Source: Nitrobium sp046350935 (lineage in GTDB: Bacteria > Nitrospirota > Thermodesulfovibrionia > Thermodesulfovibrionales > Dissulfurispiraceae). Taken from it: a stretch of DNA of 49,176 nucleotides. The DNA is taken from contig JAXLZK010000032.1 of the NCBI GenBank assembly GCA_046350935.1, positions 1 through 49,176 on the forward strand, given 5' to 3'. Made by a program: the position numbers and the translations under genes. Positions 30,728-39,683 of this stretch are shown piece after piece; positions within the stretch are counted from its first letter, which is position 1, and each line of letters begins with the position of its first letter. Under the pieces are notes generated by a model, which had not been told where the DNA came from, did no database searches, and saw nothing but the letters and a program-made list of their open reading frames with translations.

Positions 30728-32569
30728 ATGGAAAACGCACGGTATATAGTCGGTATCGACCTGGGCACCACCAATTGCGCCGTTTCCTATATTGATACGG
30801 AGGAGCCCGTTGCGGGGCGCCCCGAAGCCCGCACCTTCCCGATTCCCCAGGTAACCGGGGCAGGCATCGTGGAGGAGAGGGATTTTCTTCCCTCCTTTCT
30901 CTACCTTCCCGCCGATTCGGAACTGCCCGAAAAAAGCCTCTCCCTTCCCTGGGACGATGCCCTGCAGTACGCAGCCGGGGAGTTCGCCCATCGGAGGGGA
31001 GCGGAAGTGCCCCTCCGCCTGGTATCTTCAGCCAAATCGTGGCTCTGCTACCCGGCGGTGGACAGGACGGCGCCCCTCCTGCCCTGGAACGCCCCGGAAG
31101 GTGTTCCGAAGGTGTCTCCCCTCGAAGCGTCCGCCCGGTACCTCGGGCATATCAGGATGGCCTGGAACCACTGTATGGCAGGCGGCAACCCCGCCTTGTC
31201 CCTCGCAAACCAGCAGGTGCTCGTTACGGTACCGGCCTCCTTCGATGCCGTAGCCCGTGACCTTACGGTCAGGGCCGCGGAGAGTGCGGGGCTGAGAAAT
31301 ATCACCCTTATGGAGGAGCCCCAGGCCGCCTTCTATGCCTGGCTCAACAGGCAAGGGGAGGAGTGGAGACGTCAGGTCAACGTCGGCGATACGATTCTCG
31401 TGTGCGATATCGGGGGAGGGACCACCGATTTCAGCCTCATCGAGGTCTCCGGGGAGGAAGGAAAACTGGAGCTGAAACGGGTTGCGGTGGGAGAGCACAT
31501 CCTCCTCGGCGGCGACAATATGGACCTCGCCCTCGCCTTCTCCGCGCGCACCCATTTCGCCGAAAAGAAGATCACCCTTGATACCCGCCAGACTTTGGGG
31601 TTGGTACACCAGTGCCGAACGGCAAAGGAAGCCATGCTCAACAATCCCGAGCTTGCCGTGCAGCCCGTGGTCATCCTCGGCAAGGGGAAGAGCGTTGTGG
31701 GCGGGACGCTCCAGACCGACCTCCGCCGGGACGAAGTGGAACAGGTGATCGTCGATGGCTTCTTCCCCGAATGCCCCGTGGGGGACTCTCCCCTGGAGAA
31801 GAGGGCTGCAGGACTGAAGGAGATCGGCCTCCCGTATGCAGCGGACACCGCGGTGACCCGGCACCTCGCACAATTCCTCCGCCGGAATGTGCGCAAGGCA
31901 GACAGCGAGACGGGCAAGGAGAACACCTTCATCCATCCCACCCGGATACTGTTCAACGGAGGAGTAACGAAATCCTCCGTTCTGCGCGGGAGGATCGTCG
32001 AAGTGGTCGATGGATGGCTTGCCGCCGAGGGAGGGGAGCCCCTCGCCGTACTCGCCGGGGGCGACCCCGACAGGGCGGTGGCGGCAGGGGCCGCCTACTA
32101 CGGCTTTGCCAAGAGGGGAAAGGGAATACGGATAAGGGCAGGGGCTGAACGGACCTACTACATCGGGGTCGAATCCTCCATGCCCGCCGTGCCGGGCATG
32201 CCTCCTCCCCTCAAGGCGCTCTGTGTCGTGCCCTTCGGGATGGAAGAAGGGACCGACTTCGCGATTCCGGACCATGTCTTCGGGCTGGTCGTGGGAGAGC
32301 ACGCGGCGTTCCGGTTTCTCTCCTCTCTTTCCCGCAAGGGGGACGCCCCGGGCTCCGTACTTGAGGAATGGGAAGAAGGGGATATTGTGGAGCTTTCTCC
32401 CCTGGAGGCGGTGCTGCCGGCCGGGGGCGCAGAGCAGGGCGCTGTGGTGCCGGTGAGGCTCCATAGCTATCTCACCGAAACGGGGGCCCTCGAAGTATGG
32501 TGCGAGGCGCTGGACGGAAGCAATCGGTGGAAGCTCGAGTTCACGGTCCGGGAGGAAGCGCACCGGTGA
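30728..32569 (+). CDS. Hsp70-family protein A (divergent DnaK-like)
   Basis: A 613-residue Hsp70-like ATPase. The phosphate-1 motif YIVGIDLGTTNCAVSYID starts at residue 6, phosphate-2 is VCDIGGGTTDFSLIE, and the adenosine region has GVTKSSVLRGRI and LAGGDPDRAVAAGAAYY. NPQVIVSVPASF-like text is replaced by QQVLVTVPASFD. The C-terminal part (about 490-613) is short and does not have the long lid of DnaK. It is not the housekeeping DnaK; no dnaJ or grpE is near. The start has GGAG upstream. Its stop overlaps the next Hsp70 start as GTGA, so the two are made together. Confidence 0.85.
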   Translation: MENARYIVGIDLGTTNCAVSYIDTEEPVAGRPEARTFPIPQVTGAGIVEERDFLPSFLYLPADSELPEKSLSLPWDDALQYAAGEFAHRRGAEVPLRLVSSAKSWLCYPAVDRTAPLLPWNAPEGVPKVSPLEASARYLGHIRMAWNHCMAGGNPALSLANQQVLVTVPASFDAVARDLTVRAAESAGLRNITLMEEPQAAFYAWLNRQGEEWRRQVNVGDTILVCDIGGGTTDFSLIEVSGEEGKLELKRVAVGEHILLGGDNMDLALAFSARTHFAEKKITLDTRQTLGLVHQCRTAKEAMLNNPELAVQPVVILGKGKSVVGGTLQTDLRRDEVEQVIVDGFFPECPVGDSPLEKRAAGLKEIGLPYAADTAVTRHLAQFLRRNVRKADSETGKENTFIHPTRILFNGGVTKSSVLRGRIVEVVDGWLAAEGGEPLAVLAGGDPDRAVAAGAAYYGFAKRGKGIRIRAGAERTYYIGVESSMPAVPGMPPPLKALCVVPFGMEEGTDFAIPDHVFGLVVGEHAAFRFLSSLSRKGDAPGSVLEEWEEGDIVELSPLEAVLPAGGAEQGAVVPVRLHSYLTETGALEVWCEALDGSNRWKLEFTVREEAHR

Positions 32570-35436
32570 GCAGGCCGCGCTATCTCATCGGGATCGATCT
32601 CGGCACCACCAACTCCGCCCTGGCATACATCGACAGGCAGGGAGACGCCCCCGCCCGGATCGAGACCTTCCCCGTTCCCCAGCTCGTCGATAAGGGAACA
32701 GTGCGGGACAGGGAGGTTCTGCCCTCTTTCCTCTATCTCCCCGGAGAGTACGAACTGCCCGGGGGAAGCATCGCCCTTCCGTGGGATGCGGAGGTCTCCT
32801 ATAGTGTGGGAGAGTTCGCGCGGGTGCAGGGGGCGCGGATACCCGGAAACCTCGTCTTCTCCGCAAAATCGTGGCTCAGCCATGCACGGGTGGACCGCAA
32901 GGGACCCATCCTGCCCTGGGGACGGGAAACGACTGCACGGCGCGTCTCGCCGGTGGAGGCATCGGCCCGGTATCTGCGGCATCTGAAGGACGCGTGGAAC
33001 CACGCAGTCGCCGCGGGCGATCCGGGGCAGGCGCTCGAGAAGCAGCAGCTTGTCATCACGATCCCCGCATCTTTCGACGAGACTGCCCGCGAGCTCACCT
33101 TTGAGGCGGCGCAGCGTGCGGGTCTGGAAGGCGTCACCCTGCTCGAAGAGCCCCAGGCCGCCTTTTATTTCTGGCTCGCCTCCCACGGTAACGCCTGGCG
33201 CAGTCTCATCGAACCGGACCGGCTCATCCTGGTCTTCGATATGGGGGGAGGGACGACCGACTTCACCCTCATCACCGTAAAAGAAGAGGAAGGGCAGCCC
33301 TCTTTCCGGAGGGTTGCCGTGGGCGACCACCTCATGCTGGGGGGGGACAACATGGACCTTGCCCTTGCACGGGAAATGGAAAAGAAGATGAGGGGTCCGT
33401 CCGGAAAGTTCGACTACCATCAGTGGCTTTCCGCAGTGCAGCAGTGCCGGGCCGCAAAGGAAGAGCTCCTCGGCGCCCTTACGAAGGACACCACAAAAGA
33501 GAGCGTGCCGGTCACTCTCCTCGGCACCGGACGAAAGGTGATCGGGGAGACGCTCACCGCGGAGTTGACCGCCCGCATGGTGACGGACACCATTCTCGAA
33601 GGCTTCTTCCAGAGGGTGGCGGTGCACGAGGAGGTGCAGCGGGGGCGGACCTCCGGACTTCAGGAGCTGGGGCTTCCCTACGTCTCCGACACCTCCGTCA
33701 TGAGGCACCTGGCCTCCTTCCTGAAAAGGCACGCCGCCGACCGCGAACTGCCGCAGATCGTGGACCCTGAGGGAGGGGGCGCCGTCGTCCGCCCCGATCT
33801 GCTCCTCTTCAACGGGGGCGTCTTCACGTCTCCCCTTATCAGGGAGCATGTCGCCGCCGTCATGCGGGAATGGTTCTCCGGGGACGCAGCGTGGTCCCTG
33901 CGCATCCTCGAAAACGAACGACTCGATCATGCCGTTGCTCTCGGGGCCGCTTACTATAGCTCCGTACGGTTCGGAAAGGGAGAGCGGATCGCCGGGGGGA
34001 CGGGACGGGCGTACTACATCGGCGTAGAGCGGGAAAGCGAGCTCAAGAACGCCGCACCCGGCGCCCGCATCACCTCCGTCTGCATTCTGCCGAGGGGGTT
34101 CGAGGAGGGGGAAGAGCTCCACCTCGCTGACCCCGAGTTCCAGGTGCTGACCAACAGCCCGGTGAGCTTCACCCTCTATTCGTCAAGTTACCGGGCAGGA
34201 GATAAACCGGGGGATGTCGTCGCCGCAGAGAAGGACGAGTTCGTCGAACTGCCCCCCATACGGACGGTCCTGCATTTCGGAAAGAGCGCAGGACAGGTCA
34301 GAATACCGGTCTCCCTGGGCATCCGGCTGAACGAGTTCGGGACGCTGGATGTCTGGTGCGAATCGAAGAAGACGCCCCACCGCTGGAAACTCGCCTTCCA
34401 GCTCCGCATGGAGGACACGGTGCAGACCGCGGCGCCTCCTCAAGCGCGGGGAGAGAAGCATACGCTCACCGAATCGGCCGTTGCAGGCGCCGTCTCCCTG
34501 ATGGAGAGGGCATTCTCCAGCTCGCCCCGGGTCCCCTCGGAGGTCGCCCCGGAAAACCTGCTCAAAAAGATGGAGGAGCTGCTCGAACTGGAGAGGAACG
34601 ACTGGCCCCTCTCCTCAATACGGCAGATGGGGGACGCCCTGATTCTCATGAAGGAGAAGAGGAGGACCACTTCCCGCCATGAGGCGCGGTGGCTCAACCT
34701 GGCGGGCTTTCTCCTCAGGCCCGGCTTCGGAGACGTCATGGACGACCGGCGTATACGGGAGCTGTGGAAGCTGAGCTCGGAAGGGCTCGCCTTCCCCGGA
34801 GACATCCAGTGCAGCGCGGAGTGGTGGGTCATGTGGAGGCGAGTGGCGGGAGGGCTGGACGCCTCGCAACAGGACATCCTCTTCAAAAAGGTCGCCCCCT
34901 GGCTCCTCCCTTCGCGGAAGAAGGCCGGAATCCCGAAGCAGCCGGACGCCCTCGTGTCCGAGATGTGGATGCTCGCCGCAAGCCTCGACAACCTGCCCCC
35001 CTCTCTGAAGGCGGAACTGGGCGCTGAACTGATGCGGAACCCGAAGCGCTGGAAGGGGAAGGCCCTGGGGCATTTTTTTTGGGCGCTCTCGCGCCTCGGG
35101 GCGCGGGTCCCCTTTCACGGCACCATCGACAGGATAGTCCCGAAAGAGGTAGCGGAGGCCTGGATAGCGTCCCTCCTGAACATGCCGTGGCCGCATCCCG
35201 GCGATGCCGTCCATGCCCTCGCGCAGATGGCCCGGAAGACAGGGGACCGGAGCCGGGACATCGAGGAGGGCCTCCGCGCCCGCGTCATCGAAAGGATCTC
35301 CGCCTATCCCTGGGCGCTGCGCTCCGTCAGGCAGCTACAGGAGACGGTTTCCCTCGAGTGGGAGGACGAGAAGAGCATTTTCGGGGAGTCGCTTCCTGAA
35401 GGCCTCTCCCTGGCGGGCGACCGGACCGCCCTTTGA
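32566..35436 (+). CDS. Hsp70-family protein B with DUF3731 C-terminal domain
   Basis: A 956-residue protein. The N-terminal 600 residues are again Hsp70-like: RYLIGIDLGTTNSALAYID, VFDMGGGTTDFTLITV, LGGDNMDLALA and LLFNGGVFTSPLIREHV. The C-terminal 330 residues are a separate helical domain of DUF3731 type, rich in Trp and Arg (WWVMWRRVAGGLDASQQDIL; WALSRLGARVPFHG). The GTG start overlaps the previous stop. The three genes DUF2760, Hsp70 A and Hsp70 B-DUF3731 form a conserved unit. Its clients are unknown; a role at the membrane is suggested by DUF2760. It ends without a clear terminator. Confidence 0.85.
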   Translation: MSRPRYLIGIDLGTTNSALAYIDRQGDAPARIETFPVPQLVDKGTVRDREVLPSFLYLPGEYELPGGSIALPWDAEVSYSVGEFARVQGARIPGNLVFSAKSWLSHARVDRKGPILPWGRETTARRVSPVEASARYLRHLKDAWNHAVAAGDPGQALEKQQLVITIPASFDETARELTFEAAQRAGLEGVTLLEEPQAAFYFWLASHGNAWRSLIEPDRLILVFDMGGGTTDFTLITVKEEEGQPSFRRVAVGDHLMLGGDNMDLALAREMEKKMRGPSGKFDYHQWLSAVQQCRAAKEELLGALTKDTTKESVPVTLLGTGRKVIGETLTAELTARMVTDTILEGFFQRVAVHEEVQRGRTSGLQELGLPYVSDTSVMRHLASFLKRHAADRELPQIVDPEGGGAVVRPDLLLFNGGVFTSPLIREHVAAVMREWFSGDAAWSLRILENERLDHAVALGAAYYSSVRFGKGERIAGGTGRAYYIGVERESELKNAAPGARITSVCILPRGFEEGEELHLADPEFQVLTNSPVSFTLYSSSYRAGDKPGDVVAAEKDEFVELPPIRTVLHFGKSAGQVRIPVSLGIRLNEFGTLDVWCESKKTPHRWKLAFQLRMEDTVQTAAPPQARGEKHTLTESAVAGAVSLMERAFSSSPRVPSEVAPENLLKKMEELLELERNDWPLSSIRQMGDALILMKEKRRTTSRHEARWLNLAGFLLRPGFGDVMDDRRIRELWKLSSEGLAFPGDIQCSAEWWVMWRRVAGGLDASQQDILFKKVAPWLLPSRKKAGIPKQPDALVSEMWMLAASLDNLPPSLKAELGAELMRNPKRWKGKALGHFFWALSRLGARVPFHGTIDRIVPKEVAEAWIASLLNMPWPHPGDAVHALAQMARKTGDRSRDIEEGLRARVIERISAYPWALRSVRQLQETVSLEWEDEKSIFGESLPEGLSLAGDRTAL

Positions 35437-35458
35437 GAAAGCAGGTGCGCGGTATCCC

Positions 35459-36298
35459 TCACTCGCTCCTCAGAAGGCTGCACTCCGCGCAACGCATCCC
35501 GGTGCAGACCTTCGCAATCCCCTGATGACACAGGGCGAAGTCGTACTTGAGGGGGTCGTCCGGATCGAATTCCTTCAATGCATCCGTTATCTCCACCGCC
35601 GTCTTCCAATCCTGCGCCGCTCTCTTCGTAAACCCGAGGCATCGTGCGATGCGGGCGATATGGGTATCGAGGGGAATGACGAGCTTGCTCGTGGGAACAC
35701 CCTTCCATAGTCCGAAATCGATGTCCTTGTCCCGTACCATCCAGCGCAGGAAGAGACTCATCCTCTTGCAGGCGCTTCCCCCCGCCGGCGAGGGGAAGAA
35801 CTGGAGGAAGCCGTAGGGCTTTCGGTTCTCTCCGTAGACCGCGGAGGTATCGATGGACAGCAGCTCTTCCACCAGCCCGGCCAGGCCGCCTCCGACAGTG
35901 GGATCGCCGTCCGCATAGTGCCGCATGAAGACCGCCTTGAGGCTTCCGTGGCTGGACAGCACCCGGTGCAGGACATGGAGGAGGGCAAGGATATCCTCGT
36001 TCCTGTTGAAGCGGTACTGCAGCCCCGCAAACAGGTCCCGCTGCTTCTTCGCGTTGAAGCGCAGCAGGAACGCGCGGGGCCCCTTTTCCCTCCGTCCCAT
36101 CCGGTCGAAAATGCTTTCGAGCACCGGCTTGAAGAGCCCCACCTTGCCGTAGGCGAGACAGCAGGAGAGGAAGCCCGCCACTTCGATATCGCCGGGGTCC
36201 GTGTAGCGGTGGGGGAGCTCGATGGGATCGAACGGCATCCGGGCTTCGAAATCGTATTCTGAATACAGCCTGTCGAGAACGGATTTCAGCGTCTTCAT
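35459..36298 (-). CDS. DUF2400/TIGR02757 family protein
   Basis: A 279-residue soluble protein of the DUF2400 (TIGR02757) family. Patterns are SEYDFEARMPFDPIELPHRY at the start, VPTSKLVIPLDTHIARIAR and GFTKRAAQDWKTAVEITDAL. These helical parts resemble the HhH-GPD DNA glycosylase fold. The C-terminus has CHQGIAKVCTGMRCAEC, spacing C-x7-C-x4-C-x2-C, which could hold a 4Fe-4S cluster as in endonuclease III. An enzymatic role in nucleic acid repair is possible but not shown. It is 24 bp downstream of rnr, so it is probably in the same operon. Confidence 0.8.
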   Translation of the reverse strand: MKTLKSVLDRLYSEYDFEARMPFDPIELPHRYTDPGDIEVAGFLSCCLAYGKVGLFKPVLESIFDRMGRREKGPRAFLLRFNAKKQRDLFAGLQYRFNRNEDILALLHVLHRVLSSHGSLKAVFMRHYADGDPTVGGGLAGLVEELLSIDTSAVYGENRKPYGFLQFFPSPAGGSACKRMSLFLRWMVRDKDIDFGLWKGVPTSKLVIPLDTHIARIARCLGFTKRAAQDWKTAVEITDALKEFDPDDPLKYDFALCHQGIAKVCTGMRCAECSLLRSE

Positions 36299-36322
36299 CG
36301 CAACCCCGGCGGCAGCCCCGGC

Positions 36323-38425
36323 TCAGATGCCGAGGATGATCTCCTTCTCCTCCCTGTCCACCCGGTCGATCCTAACCTTTATCATCTTTCCGATAGTGAA
36401 CTTCTTCTTCCTGTTGACTCCGGAAAGGCTCATCTCCTTTTCGTTGTACTGATAGAAGTCGTCGGTCAGATACGATACGTGAAGCACCCCCTCCACGTAG
36501 TATTCTTTGAGCCGCACCCGCATTCCATAGGGCATGACGGCAACCACCTTCCCCTCGAAGTCCTCGCCTACCTTGTCCTTCATGAACCAGACGCGCATGG
36601 CGTTCAGCACCGCCCTTTCCGCATCGTCCGCCTGCCGCTCCATTTTCGAGGAATGGAACGCGATATCGGGCAGCACCTCCTCCAACTCCCGCGTCCTTTT
36701 GTCGCTGAGCTCCTTTCTCGTCAGAACCTCCCGCAGGATGCGATGCACGACAAGGTCGGGATATCTCCGGATGGGCGAAGTGAAATGCGTGTACGATTCC
36801 GATGCGAGGCCGAAGTGGCCCACATTGTCGGGAGAATAGCGGGCCTGCTTCAGGCTCCGGAGGACCATGTGGTTGATGATGTCCTCCGCCTCCGAACCGC
36901 TTATCTGGCGGAGCAGGCCGGGAAAGTCCTTCGGCCTCAGGGGCTTGCCGTTCCTCAGCACGCCCAGGGCATTGACGATCCGCGTCATGTTTTCGAGCTT
37001 CAGGGGGTCCGGTTCCTCGTGCACCCGGTAGAGGCTGGGGACCTCCCTCTCCTCAAGGAATTCCGCCACCGCCTCGTTTGCGGCGATCATGAATTCCTCG
37101 ATGACCATATGGGCGAAATTTCTCTCCGCCCGGATAATAGCCTCGGGGTTTCCCTGGATGTCCAGCAGCACCTCCGGCTCGGGCAGGTCGAAATCGAGGC
37201 TGCCCCTCTTGAGGCGGACCGCCTTCAGGAGCTCGCAGAGCTCGCCCATCAGCCCGAAGAGGTCAAGGAGATATGCGTATCGCTGCCTCTCCTCCGGGTC
37301 TTTGTCCACAAGAATCTTCCGGACGGCGGTGTAGGTCATCCGCTCGTCGCTCCGGATCAGGCTCGGGTAGAAGCGCGCCTCCTGCCTGCGGCCGCGCCCG
37401 TCGAAATCCATCTCGACGGTGAAGGCGAGCCTCTCCACCTTCGGCCTCAGGCTGCAGAGGTCCTCGGAAAGCTCCCGGGGAAGCATGGGAACGACCCTGT
37501 CGGGGAAATAGACGCTGGTGGCCCTTCTCCGCGCTTCGAGGTCGAGGGGGGAGTCCCAGCGCACATAGTAGCCGACATCGGCGATATGCACCCACAGCCG
37601 GTACCCGGCGTCGGCCCTCCCGATGGACACGGCATCGTCGAAATCCTTTGCCCTCTCGCCGTCGATGGTGACGGTGGGCAGGCCCCTGAGGTCCTTTCTC
37701 CTCCCCTTCCGGTGCTCCGCCTCCTGCGCCCTTGCGTACAGGCTCTTCGCCTCTTCGGAGATCTCAGGCGGAAAGCGCCGCGGGAGACTGAACTCGTCGA
37801 TGACCAGCTCCACTTCGTCGGTCGGGCTCTCCGGTTTCTTCAGGACTTTGACAACCCGGGCGGAAGGGGGCCGGGTATCAGTAGGATAGCTGATGATCTC
37901 CGCGATCACCGTATCCCCGTTCTTCGCCTTTCCCGCGTCCCGGGGCGCGATATACAGATCGAAGGGAACTCCCTTTCTCTTGGGCTTCACGAAGGAGGCC
38001 CCCCTCCCCGCTTCGAAGGTCCCCACGACACGCGTTTGCGCCCTTTCGAGTATCCTGATAATCCGACCGTCCCGGCGCTGCCTGTTCTCGAGCCGCGCCA
38101 TCACCCTGTCGTTGTTCATGGCGCCCAGGGTGGCCTTCGCAGGAATGAAGATGTCCCGCTCCCCCGGTTTTTCGAGAATCACGAACCCGTAGCCGTCGCG
38201 GTGCGCCTCGAAATACCCCGTTTCGATACTCATCTCCTCAGCGGGGCCGTAAAGTCCATTGCGCGTCCGGACGATCTCCCCCTCTCCCACCATCTCCCGA
38301 AGAAAGCGTTTCAGCTTGCGCCGGTCGGGGGGGGAAAGGTTCAGCAGGAACACTATGTCGTTGAACTTGACCGGCCTGGTGATCTTCTCTTTGAAAAAAG
38401 CGCTTATGGATTCTTTCGTCATCAT
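36323..38425 (-). CDS. rnr: Ribonuclease R
   Basis: A 700-residue 3'-5' exoribonuclease of the RNB family that degrades structured RNA. Domains are an N-terminal helix-turn-helix (1-60), two cold-shock/OB domains (65-205), the RNB catalytic domain with metal-binding Asp cluster ERAKDFDDAVSI (D261, D263, D264) and HFTSPIRRYPDL, and an S1 RNA-binding domain at the end (about 620-695). It lacks the long basic tail of E. coli RNase R. It overlaps no neighbour but is followed closely by the DUF2400 gene. Regulation is not visible. Confidence 0.92.
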   Translation of the reverse strand: MMTKESISAFFKEKITRPVKFNDIVFLLNLSPPDRRKLKRFLREMVGEGEIVRTRNGLYGPAEEMSIETGYFEAHRDGYGFVILEKPGERDIFIPAKATLGAMNNDRVMARLENRQRRDGRIIRILERAQTRVVGTFEAGRGASFVKPKRKGVPFDLYIAPRDAGKAKNGDTVIAEIISYPTDTRPPSARVVKVLKKPESPTDEVELVIDEFSLPRRFPPEISEEAKSLYARAQEAEHRKGRRKDLRGLPTVTIDGERAKDFDDAVSIGRADAGYRLWVHIADVGYYVRWDSPLDLEARRRATSVYFPDRVVPMLPRELSEDLCSLRPKVERLAFTVEMDFDGRGRRQEARFYPSLIRSDERMTYTAVRKILVDKDPEERQRYAYLLDLFGLMGELCELLKAVRLKRGSLDFDLPEPEVLLDIQGNPEAIIRAERNFAHMVIEEFMIAANEAVAEFLEEREVPSLYRVHEEPDPLKLENMTRIVNALGVLRNGKPLRPKDFPGLLRQISGSEAEDIINHMVLRSLKQARYSPDNVGHFGLASESYTHFTSPIRRYPDLVVHRILREVLTRKELSDKRTRELEEVLPDIAFHSSKMERQADDAERAVLNAMRVWFMKDKVGEDFEGKVVAVMPYGMRVRLKEYYVEGVLHVSYLTDDFYQYNEKEMSLSGVNRKKKFTIGKMIKVRIDRVDREEKEIILGI

Positions 38426-38515
38426 CGGTTCGCTCTCTCTCCCAGAAAACAGACGGAGTGGTTACCTGTTGCCGGTACCGGCAAGGCCGTCAGCGGAAAA
38501 AATCAGGGTGATACA

Positions 38516-39556
38516 CTACGGACGGGGGGACTCAGGGGTCACCGGCTGAGACGAAGGTACTCCGGGCGCGCTCTTCCGCGCAGGAGAAACTGGCGAAGCA
38601 ACGGCAGCCGGGAAATCCATCCGCACCACTTCGCCCTCACCCCCCAAACCCTCATACTGCCTGCCGTCGAATTTCAACAATACCCCCGCAGCGTTGCCGA
38701 TCAGCACGGAAGCGTTCTCATTCACTCTGTACGCAACTTTTTCGCCGGGATTCAGGATGATCTCTTTCTTCCCGGACCCGTCAATGACGATCTGGAGCCA
38801 TGTCCTCCCTTTTGCAGAAATATCGAGAGAGTGCGCAGCCGCGGCGCGCGCCGGTCCGGCGGCAGGGGCTCCGGAGGGCTCCGGACTCTTTGCCCTCTGT
38901 TCAGCGGGAGTGCTCTGCTCGCTCTTTTTCAGGACATCGTCCCTGCTCTCCGGCTTCCCTCCACCTCCTGCCGGGGGAGAAGAAGTGGTTTCCGGCAGGG
39001 CCGGCTGTACAGCAGGGCTCTCGGGCAGCGCATTCCCCGTCGCATCTCCCGGAGGAACGGAAGGAGACGGCGCAGGCTCCGTCCGCGGGGAAGGAAGAGG
39101 CGGCAGCGGAGCTTCCCTCACCCCGGACCGCAGCAGATAAAAACCGGCAAGACCGGCAAGGAACAGGAACAGGACGGTCCAGAGTATCTTCCGTGAGGCT
39201 GAAGACGCGGAGCGCTCCTCTTCTCCGAAGCCGGTTTCAGGAGGCAGGGACGGTACGGCAGCCACCTCGGGATGCTCCTGCTCCGGCATCATTTCGGTCC
39301 TCTTTTTTTCCGGGCCCTTCGCTCCCCTCCGTTCTTCCAGGTATCTCTCGTAGGGTTCAAAGGCCTGCTCCATCGGAATCGCAAGAAACTCGGCATACTC
39401 CCGGATATATCCCTTCGTGTACACTTCTACGGGGAGCTTTTCGAAATCGTCCTCTTCAATGGCCCGTAGGTAGCTTCTCTTGATCCGGGTAATCTCGGCA
39501 ATCTCATTAATGTCTTTGCCCAGCTCTTCCCTACGCTTTTTCAGTACGTTATTCAT
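38516..39556 (-). CDS. RodZ-like helix-turn-helix membrane protein
   Basis: A 346-residue protein with a cytoplasmic helix-turn-helix (HTH_25: LKKRREELGKDINEIAEIT, then LRAIEEDDFEKLPVEVYTKG), a membrane segment (about 124-143), a long Pro/Ser/Ala-rich linker (146-245), and a C-terminal beta domain of DUF4115 type (TWLQIVIDGSGKKEIILNPG). This is the layout of RodZ, which links MreB to the membrane in rod-shape control. The ATG at 39556 is chosen because it starts the helix-turn-helix; the ribosome site is weak. The gene lies upstream of rnr on the same strand, with a 16-bp palindrome (38469-38484) between them. Confidence 0.8.
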   Translation of the reverse strand: MNNVLKKRREELGKDINEIAEITRIKRSYLRAIEEDDFEKLPVEVYTKGYIREYAEFLAIPMEQAFEPYERYLEERRGAKGPEKKRTEMMPEQEHPEVAAVPSLPPETGFGEEERSASSASRKILWTVLFLFLAGLAGFYLLRSGVREAPLPPLPSPRTEPAPSPSVPPGDATGNALPESPAVQPALPETTSSPPAGGGGKPESRDDVLKKSEQSTPAEQRAKSPEPSGAPAAGPARAAAAHSLDISAKGRTWLQIVIDGSGKKEIILNPGEKVAYRVNENASVLIGNAAGVLLKFDGRQYEGLGGEGEVVRMDFPAAVASPVSPARKSAPGVPSSQPVTPESPRP

Positions 39557-39683
39557 ACTATAAAATGTAGCACACCTTCCCTCAGAAATAAAAGAGTGTA
39601 CAGGGGGAAAAACCGCCTCCCGCCGGATGCCGGCGAAAAGCCTTCCGACGAGAGGTAAACCTGATATGATAATATAGTTTACT

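Noticed and set aside
36479..39196. A 905-codon open frame on the plus strand
   Set aside because: It is antisense to rnr and the RodZ-like gene, has no family pattern, and arises from GC-rich codon bias on the other strand. Similar antisense frames at 31028-32563, 32467-34122, 19359-20552 and 25755-27353 were rejected for the same reason.
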